Source: Chara braunii (taxonomy: Eukaryota; Streptophyta; Charophyceae; Charales; Characeae). From it: a stretch of 29,949 nt of DNA. Each line of letters opens with the position of its first letter. Position 1 is the stretch's first letter. The stretch spans positions 459,570-489,518 of the forward strand of contig BFEA01000624.1 in NCBI GenBank assembly GCA_003427395.1, in the 5' to 3' direction. Positions 19,214 through 27,650 of the stretch are shown one piece after another. A program made the position numbers and the translations under genes. The notes below the pieces were generated by a model. It saw only the letters and a list, made by a program, of their open reading frames with translations, did no database searches and was not told the DNA's origin.

Positions 19214-19478
19214 AGACTTGGAGCCACAGCAGAATGCGGGAATCACAGCAAGGCATTCATTCCAGTGACGAATCCCAGAAATCAGCAGTGTTCTCAGTCT
19301 GTGTTTTTGACGGGTCATTACAGAAAGATGTATTATTAGCATCACCGGCCCTCAATAGAATGGAGGAGACTTCAATTCCGCCCTCCAGCCATACCTGTCC
19401 TCACCGCACTCCTGTCCAACACCAGCACCAAAACAAAGAAAAATTGTTTGAAGGGAAAGAAGATATTATAGCAGCATC

Positions 19479-19652
19479 ACCAGGGGCCAAGTCCCACTAG
19501 CAGCGTTGAGTTTCATCAACTCCTGAATCTGGACGTCTTTGTGGAGATGTGCGGTTGAGAAAACTCAATGCCATTTCTGCACATCTCCACAAACACGACC
19601 AGATTCAGGTGTTGAGGAAACTCAAAGCTGCTAGTGGGACCTGACCCCAGGT
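19479..19652. mobile_element. Hairpin MITE, ~72-bp arms
   Basis: GTCCCACTAGCAGCGTTGAG (19491 on) mirrors CTCAAAGCTGCTAGTGGGAC at the right. The arms continue through CCTGAATCTGG, TTTGTGGAGATGTGC and their mirrors, leaving a ~25-base loop near 19553-19578. The outer ends ACCAGGGGCCA / TGACCCCAGGT also pair. The elements at 12464-12551 and here share the terminal CTGCTAGTGGGAC block. No coding capacity and no clear target duplication. Confidence 0.8.
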
Positions 19653-21379
19653 CTGAATAGAATAGTCTTAGAATAGAATGGCATGAAATGTTTGCAAAAA
19701 TTTCAGCCCCCTGCAGCAAACCTGCCCTCACCACATTCCAGTCCTCCAACCCCAGCACCTCCAGCGCCCGCCCGCCGGCCACTGTCGGATTCCCAACTTC
19801 ATCTACTGCCAGTGGGTCTTCCTCTTCTCACAATGCATCTGCCAGTGGATTGAATGTGGATTGGAACCGCTCGACACGGTTTCCAGCAGGTGTGGTTCCG
19901 CACCAAGATGGAGCAGTTTCAAAAAAAAAAAAAAAAAAAAAAAAAGGTGGTCTTCCGCCCATCTGACCGCCCTGACCATTCGCATGCAGAAATTTTTATG
20001 TTCTTTTCTACCAAACAGGCAGGTACCAACGGGGTCGAGCCAACACCCGCAACTGGATCTAATCATATCTAAAACTTGAGCAGCTATCCCACTGCAGCAC
20101 CCCTCGACTGCACATTCGGTGAACTTTCGCCGAAAACTCCTGAAACTTGGCAACGCATGCCGTCTCCCCCTCGAGTCCTCCTCACCTCTGTATCCTTGGC
20201 GACTGGAAGGCCAAATTTCTCCCCAACCAAACATCAGCAGAGAACCGGAACAAGCAGGCCCCCTCTCCCCCCAAACCTGGGGTACACATGTTGTTGCTGC
20301 CCCCCCACCCTCTCTGTGTAGAGGTTGCCACACTCACGCTCGGAGAAACACCCAACAACACCTAACCAGACCATCACATACCATCCCATAGCATCCCATA
20401 GCATTGCAGAGAGTTAGTACATAGGATCACATAGGGCCTCCACCCCCCCCTCCCCCCCAACCCCCCAACTCTTGAAAACGGATTAAAATTTTCAGGTGTT
20501 TGGGCATGGCATCATTGGCATGGCCATAGAGCCTCTCGAAGCATGGGGGTAAAAAATCTTAAGAGGGGTCAGAAGGGAGCTTAAGGCGCTTTCCAGAGTT
20601 CCTCCTGAAAACGACCGAGTCCCCAGCCTGCAAGACCCCCCCTGGTCTCTCAATCACACTCCCACAACACACCCAGGGTGGAGCAGGGGCGGCCGCCAAG
20701 GTAGGGCCTGCCTAGTATACATCAGCCTGCACAACCTTTCAAAAAAAGAAAGGGGGGGGGAACAGGCAAAAAAAAAGACACCAGGTTTCAAGTGTGCTCG
20801 GCCGAGAACTCAGACCACCCTGTCCATTTTCAACACACAACTCCAAAAAAAAAAAAAAAAAAAAAGTTATGTTTGTCTTTTATTTAATAACGGCATAGAC
20901 TTCATGCATTAGAGTCCCTCTTCCATGTAATTCGACTTGAATTTTCAGAAAAAAAAAAGAAAAAAAAAAAGAGTACCTCTTGCAATCGTGCTGTGTAGTA
21001 AAGGGCCGAAACTCTAGAGAAAAAAAAAACGAAAAAAAAAAAAGAAAATATCTGACAGCACTTGAAACACTTCATGCTTTCAACAGCGATGTGGCGAGCC
21101 CCATAGTTGGTGGTAATCGCTGGTATCATACAGTCTGTCATCTGCAGCTGGCCAAGGGGAGTTGTGGAATGGAGGGAAGGAGAGGAGGTTTCCATGGCAT
21201 CCGCTGCATTGCTGATTGGCTCTCGATCTGTGGTCAGTTGCAGAACCTGGCACCTGTGCTCATTGTACATCGACCATCAGGCCTCTCTCTACACGCTGCA
21301 GACCTGCTACGCTGAGTCTCCCCTCGTGCTTCAAATTTCCATTCATTAAGTTCATTCATATCCGGAATTGCACACGGAC

Positions 21380-21384
<5 letters not shown>
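19653..21384. other. Non-genic stretch with A-rich tracts
   Basis: Contains poly(A) runs at 19921-19945, 20845-20865, 20948-20970 and 21020-21042, any of which could be old retroposon tails. Short ORFs lack recognisable domains. TACCATCCCATAGCATCCCATAGCAT at 20390-20405 is a tiny repeat. Confidence 0.4.

Positions 21385-21435
<51 letters not shown>
21385..21435. repeat. (GA)n microsatellite
   Basis: A pure GA tract of about 25 units, the complement of the CT tract at 21589-21654. Confidence 0.98.
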
Positions 21436-21439
<4 letters not shown>

Positions 21440-21586
21440 CGTTGTTTGTTTATTTTGTTCGTATCCCCGCCCTGTTCTCACCCTGCCGAGTACGTCTCCA
21501 TCCCCGCCCTGTCCCTTTCCATCTCACCGATGCAAAGGTGTGTACACATCCACCTCCCCGCCACAGGTGCGATGTGCAAAAGGGGA

Positions 21587-21588
<2 letters not shown>

Positions 21589-21654
<66 letters not shown>
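21589..21654. repeat. (CT)n microsatellite
   Basis: A pure CT tract of about 33 units. Together with the GA tract it bounds a 150-bp insert, so a transcript could fold into a long imperfect stem. Confidence 0.98.
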
Positions 21655-21656
<2 letters not shown>

Positions 21657-22167
21657 CGGATAGTCACTCCCAAGGGATGAGTGATGGCGTCAGCTGACTA
21701 GTGGAGATGTAAACTCTCTTCGTCAGTGTAATTGAATACCACATACGTGCACGTTTCGCTAGTAGAACGAAGAAGATGTGTTTCATCAGTGTGATTGAAT
21801 CAAGCGACACTGGACTGAAGCAACTTGGCCATTGCTCGTCACCATCCAGTGCACACTTTGCAACACAGCCGTCGGATAAAGAGGAAAAAAAAAAAAAAAA
21901 GAAAAAAAAAAAGAGAAAAAATGGATGATGGTGTTTACTTCTGGGAGGAGCGGACGACGTTGCCTTGCGGACTTGGGAGGGGCACACAGCACGTAGCACA
22001 AGGACTTTCCGCCATGAACCTGACCGCAAGAACGGCTAGGTTCTATCAACGCATTCCCGCACAATGTCATGCTTTTGCCTCCTCATTCCGTTCTCCCCGG
22101 GGAATTCCAAACACGCAATGCTGCAAAAAAAAAACGCAATGAAGATAGCTCACCATCTGTCCAGCTT

Positions 22168-22335
22168 GATGACGTCAATGAGAAACGCAAGAACAGAAAA
22201 AATAACGCGACTCTCTCACCGTCCCTCTACCTTGATGACGTCAGCAAACCACGTGTCTGTTTTGATGACGTCAGCAAACCACGTGGCTGAAGTGATGACG
22301 CCGGCAAACTGCTTGTCTGAAGTGATGACGTCAAT
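22168..22335. promoter_or_regulatory. 30-bp-period array of TGACGTCA and CACGTG sites
   Basis: TGACGTCA (the CRE/bZIP palindrome) occurs at 22170-22177, 22236-22243, 22266-22273 and 22326-22333, with a degenerate TGACGCCG at 22296-22303. CACGTG (G-box) occurs at 22250-22255 and 22280-22285. The last four units are spaced exactly 30 bp, with the core TGATGACGTCAGCAAACCAC. In plants these are binding sites for TGA- and G-box-type bZIP factors (and bHLH for CACGTG). A promoter role is inference; no gene start is identified nearby. The same repeat reads as a ten-residue peptide repeat (MTSANHVSVL) in one frame, which is an alternative reading of the periodicity. Confidence 0.5.
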
Positions 22336-22403
22336 GAAAAAACATTGTGAGGTGAAGGATCGTTCACGTGAATGGATCCCTTCCAGGCCTACCTTCTTCC
22401 CCC

Positions 22404-22511
22404 CGAATACAACGTGCGGTCATTATAGCTGTTTTTGGACCGAAAGATACCCCAACCCAAATACACCTATAATGGTCAACAGACCCAAATAACGACCGTA
22501 CGTTGTATACG
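22404..22511. mobile_element. 108-bp MITE, ~20-bp TIRs
   Basis: The left end CGAATACAACGTGCGGTCAT pairs with the right end, which inward reads CGTATACAACGTACGGTCGT; the arms then continue as TTAT. It shares the GGTCATTATAGCTGT.TTTGG core with the 81-bp MITE at 16676-16756. It lies about 30 bp from the end of the LINE. No coding capacity. Confidence 0.8.
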
Positions 22512-22557
22512 AGGCCTAACAGGGCTTTCGAGCAATCTGGCTTCTTCTTCTTCTTCT

Positions 22558-22595
<38 letters not shown>

Positions 22596-22598
<3 letters not shown>

Positions 22599-23031
22599 TA
22601 AAAACATCCCTCCTGCCAGTGCTAGTGCTGCTGATATGAGCAGACACCAATAGCACCCAGGTGGACGCTCCATCTATTGGTGGGGAGCATCACCTGCTGG
22701 AAACCGGGTCCAGCATCCCATGTACATAATCATCCACAAAGAAAAGATCCGTGATTTTGAGACCTGCCAGCATTGATTGCCCTGTCTCCAGGGGACTTAC
22801 TGAACAGGTATGTGTGACCGAAATCATGGTGATGTAGTCCTTGTGGCCCTTGTTATCCGTATCTCTTCACCCCCAGGAGGGGGCGCCAGATGTCCTCAAT
22901 AAGCACTGATACCTCAACAAGGAGTAGTAAAACTGTTTTATTTAGAAGAAAAACTCCCTGGGGGGCTCCAGGGGAGAGTTCCTTATATGAAAAAGAAAAT
23001 GTAGGTAGAATGAGTTACTGGTTTATCTCAA
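22596..23031 (-). other. LINE 3' untranslated region
   Basis: The sequence between the ORF2 stop and the poly(A) tract. It contains no recognisable hairpin repeated elsewhere in the window. The boundary is set by the A/GAA tail. Confidence 0.7.
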
Positions 23032-26000
23032 TTAAGACAGGATCTCGGTCAGGGAAAGGGCGTGGGGCGGGAAGGGGTCAGGGAAATCAGCAGGGGGGCG
23101 GAGTGGGAAAGAGGGTTCTATGTTCGTCCAGTCCTTCAAAGTTAAGCGATAGTCTCTCATTTCTTCCAGACTCCTCTGTCCCTCCCCCCCATCTCCACTC
23201 CATTCTACTTTTGCAATCCATCCTTCTCTCTCCCCTCCCACCCAGTCTGTACAAAAAGAAGTGATCCTTCTCCTGACATCTCCTACCTGTTTAAAAAGAT
23301 CTAGTTGTGATTTGGTGGCCCGCCATCTTTGTGTGAGTTTGAAATGCAGTTGCTGCTGAATCTGTTTGGTAATTTCTGGCACATCTACCCTCACTTTATC
23401 CATAGCCTGCGTACATCTCTGCCACCAGAGTGCCCACAACACCGCCCTCCTTCCAAGTTTGTACATATTTTGTACGAAGGTCGTGGCCGCTGCTACGTGT
23501 GGCCAGTGGCCGGCCAGTATGGCTTGCCAAGTCCAGGGCCAAGAAGATGTTGGTTCCATCTTTCTCCATATACGGTCCCACCACCTCCATATGAATTGGG
23601 CGATCGGATATTGCAGGAAAATGTGTTCGATGGTTTGGTTTTCGTCCTTTTGTGGAAGGGAAAAAGGCTCTGACATCGTTGGCACCATGGAAGCAGTGGG
23701 CCCTTTTGCTCTAAATTAGTGCGGTCGGTCAGCCAATCATTAGTTGGCAGACATCCGTGGGCGATTTGCCACTGCAGAGAAGTAATTTTCATAGGCCTTG
23801 CCTTCTGCTCCTGGAACCATTTGATCGGGGTTAGGAGAGAGCGATCCACGTTCAAGTGTCTGGCCCATCTATCGTTGATATCGTCCCTCAGCCGTTTCTT
23901 AGGTTTGAGCATTTTATAGGCTGATTTGACTGACAAGTGGTGCAGGCTGATACAGCCTGCTTGGGGACCTGCCCTTTGCCGAGGAAGCTCCCAAGACCAT
24001 TCTTCCGGGTCCAGAGCCAGGTCCTGGATTGATCTGAAAGGCTGGAACGCCACCTTCTACCCTTTTTCTTCAAGGATTCTCACTCTATACACGGAGTCTT
24101 TTTCTTTCCATACAAGAGGGTCTTGGCTACCTTGGAGGGTGTTGGTTATAGTGATTGTGTAGTATCCGATTAGGACCGCCTGGGGTGAAACCATGTGTAT
24201 TTGCCCTATCATCTGGGGAGGCTCCTTGCTGGCTACCCAGTCTCCTTCCTTTAAGGCGGGGCCTTGCTTGAGGGTTTGATACCATGCCAGCGGGATAGCT
24301 TCAACCAAATCATCCAAAATACTCCTTCACGTGATGGCAATGTCGTAGAGTATCTTGCATTTGGTCGCCTGTTTTCCAGTCCTTTCTGTCCTCATCCCCA
24401 GAGATCCCCAACTCTGAGCACCCCTCTTTTAACCCAGCTCTTCCAGGGCAAAGCCGAGCTTGACATGATGCCACCAATTGAGTTAGTCACTCGTCTGTTG
24501 CCGAACAAAGGTTGCCGGTAGACTTTTTCCCAGCAATCGAGGTATGGTCTGTCTGGAAGCGGGAGTCTACGCCAGGTTTTCAATAGAGAGGGCCAGAAAC
24601 TGTCCAAAATTCGGTTGTCTCAATCCAGTCCTTCCTTTGCTCGGTGAAGTTTCCGTGGAATCGTCCTGAAACAGTCCTCCAGCCATGTCAAGGGGTGAGT
24701 GGATTGGGGGGTTTCTGGGGCCAGTCGGGCCAGATGTTCTAGAGCCGGAACGCACCATGGACTCTGGGGGGCGAAAATGAGTTTTTTAATCCATTTAAGA
24801 CATAGTGCTTGCACTTGTGTGGCTGGGTCAATTATTCATAGGCCTCCCCGTGCCTTAGGTTGTATGATGGAATCCCATGCCACGCTGTTGATTACGTTAT
24901 GGAGCTCGCCATCCCCCCTCCATAAGAAGGCGGTCACCTTTTTCTTTAGGTTTTTAAGGGCTGTTTTGCTTAGTGACCACAATAGTGATTTGTCCCATAA
25001 GGATGCGAAGATGACATTATTAATCACTAATGCGCAGACGAAAAGAGATGTGTGTTTGCTTCTCCAGTTTGCTAGTTTTTGCCTGGCTGGGTTGCCAATC
25101 CATTCGTCGTTGGTTGGTGGGCGTTCCTCGGCGGTCATGGTAACACCTAGGATTCTTACTGGGGATTCCAAGGGCATCCATTTGATTCTAGGTGACTCGG
25201 GGGGACGCCCCTCTTGGTAATAAATCCACCACCCTTGAGTTTTACTTCCCCAGTTGACGGTCATGTCGGAAATCTTAGCAAATGTTTCCATCATATGCTG
25301 GATTTCCTCCATGTTGTTGTGTGTGGCTTCCGCCAGGATGGTGAGACCATCTGCAAAAAGAGAGCATACTGGGATAGCCTCCTCCGGGATGTGCGTGATT
25401 CAAATTTTGGTAATGTTTTTGTTTGCCCGGAGGTTGGTAGCAAGCGCTTCCATAATGACCAGAAAGAGGAAGGGAGCGATTGGGTCCCCTTGACGGACCG
25501 AGCGTTCCAGACGTAGGGGTGGTGTTATACATCCGTTAACCTGGATGCAGGTGGTTGCATTCTGATGTAGGATCTGAATCCAGCGTCTGAAGTTCGGTCC
25601 AAAATTCATTTTCTCCAAGCATTTATCTAAGAATAGTCAGTCTACATGGTCGTAGGCTTTTTCAAAGTCTATGAAGACTAGTGCCGCGTTCTGAGGAGAG
25701 TGTTTTGTGAGCTGAAGTACTTCGTGGATTAAAAGGATGTTCTCTTGAATGTTCCTATTCTCCATGAAGCCTGTTTGAGAGGGATGAATGATATCTTTCA
25801 TTACCGGGATCATCCTGTTAGCTAAGGCCTTCGGCAACATTTTATAGATCACTATGAGCAGTGTGATAGGGCGGTAGTTCCAGATATCCATTTTGTCCCC
25901 CTTTTTGTATAGGAGGGTTAATACGCCCTGCCCCACCCTTTCTCCCATCTCTCCCGTGATCCATACTTCTTCGTAGAAGTCCATGATATCCTGATGTAGG

Positions 26001-27587
26001 AAATCCCATGTGATTTCCCAAAATTCTTAGGGGAAGCTGTCAATCCCTGGTGCTTTTTCCTCCTTCATTTGCAGGAGGGCGGTCCAGATTTCCTTCTTGG
26101 AGATCGGGGCTTCCAACGAATCGCGCTGTTCAGGTGTCAATGATTTTTCCATTAGTTCTAGAAAGTCTTTGAGTTGGCGATCGTGATCCTGTGGGTCAGA
26201 TCTGTCTATGTGCAAGGTAAAGAGATCTTTGTAGAAATCGTAGATTATTTTGGCACACCTTGCTATTGAGATAGCCGGAGTGCCTCAATTGTTGTTCTTT
26301 TGCAACGAGGCCTCGCCAGTTTAAAGAAGCGGGCATCCATTACTCCTTCGGTTGAGAGGTTGGACAGTCTTGCCCTGATCTGGGCTTCTTGCCAACGATA
26401 CTGTGCATGTTTCAAAAGCTGAGCTTTTAGATTTTGTATTTGGGATTGTGATTCCTCTGGGTTTGAATCTTGCCCTAATTCCTGCCCTTGCGAAAAGCGT
26501 TTCTGTTCAGCATCCATGAGACTTTGCATTATCAGGATTTCCTGTTGGTGTCGCTGTGCGGCTATATGCTTGGAATATTCGTTGCATTTTTTCGCCAAAA
26601 AAAACAATCCATTGTTGAGCCAATAAATTAGAGATTCTTGTTGGGGACTTTGGTCCTTCCAGAAGGCCCAGGCCGGCTGTAGGAACTTTTGGAAGGATTT
26701 GAGATAGAGCAGAGAAGTGTTAAGTTTATAATAGCTAGCCCCCTGGTCTGGCCGTTTGCGGAAGGTCCAGCCTGCCACACACATCCTGTGATCCAGGCCT
26801 GGGTGCGGGCTAGGTGGCAAATATGGCCGTCAAGGTTAGTCCTCCACTCAAGTCCTCTGAAACCAGAATAAGATCGATTTTCGATTTTGACAGTCTTTCG
26901 GGATTATTATTGCGTAAGCAAGTAAAAGCCTTTTCGATCTGATGGCCTCGTCTGAAGGTGTCAAAAAGTGAGAGGGAAGCGCACAAATCCCTTAAAATCC
27001 CCTCATCCTCTTCTGCGTTGCGTGCGGTGGTAGGGGGGATTTTTCATCGGTCCAGCCACCTGTCGGGTGCGGCGTTGAAATCCCCTGCTATTATTACCGG
27101 GATATCGGGGATAAGGATCGTTTCGATCTTTTCGAAGAAAACTCTTCTTTCCTGGGGGGTGTTAGGGGCGTAAATGGAAACAATGCATATTATTTCTAAT
27201 TCCAGCATGCCCAACACTAACCCACCTTCCTTCCACCCTGTCTTGTTCCCAATCGAGCACTTCGAGGCGAGATTCAGGTGGGATCCATATGGCCACCCCT
27301 GCACTTCCTGGAGAAGGGGCAAAGGCCTGGTATTTTAGAAAGGGCTTGACTTGCTTATGTGCCCTGTGATGATCCGGTGAGTCCATTAAGTGGGTTTCCT
27401 GGATGCAAATCACATCCGGCCACGTTCTTCCCCCCACCCCCCGCATCAAGTCCCACAACGNATTGTTTTTTTCAGGGTTGCGTNAGGCTAGCCCATTCAC
27501 ATTGATTGATCGAATATCCNGGTCTGCCTGNTGAAGGGTGTGTTTCCACTTTTGGTTCTTACCATACACCACTTTCACCCAATCCAT
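23032..27587 (-). pseudogene. LINE ORF2: endonuclease-reverse transcriptase, inactivated
   Basis: Starts MDWVKVVYGK at 27587. AP-endonuclease motifs in order: SINVNGL, ICIQETHL, SIYAPN, AGDFNAAPD and DHRM. RT motifs: KAPGIDSFP, WNYRPITLL, PSQTGFMENRNI, FIDFEKAYDHVD (motif A Asp kept), RSVRQGDPIAPFLF, and motif C as LFADGLTIL, where the expected FADD has become FADG (GGT). The zf-RVT region has LSVKSAYKML, PWCQRC and ENQTIEHIFLQY, the last residue being Tyr where Cys is expected. In-frame stops on the minus strand are TGA at 27044, 25637, 25400, 24836, 24620 and 24392, TAA at 26027 and TAG at 24057 (lowest plus coordinate of each codon). Frameshifts lie near 27210, 26825, 26270, 24320-24390 and 23660. 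With stops, shifts and a lost catalytic Asp this copy cannot make active enzyme. The final stop at 23032 follows SLTEILS. Confidence 0.92.
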
Positions 27588-27650
27588 TTTTATCTTGTGT
27601 GATTCTCCTTCTCACTATTTTGATCGGAATGGTGACCAATCCTGTATATC

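Noticed and set aside
22435-22673. ORFs with poly-F or poly-K around 22560
   Set aside because: They read through the LINE poly(A)/GAA tail.
23326-23719. Plus-strand ORFs within the LINE (and at 24264-25516)
   Set aside because: Antisense shadows of ORF2; the minus strand carries the RT and zf-RVT motifs.
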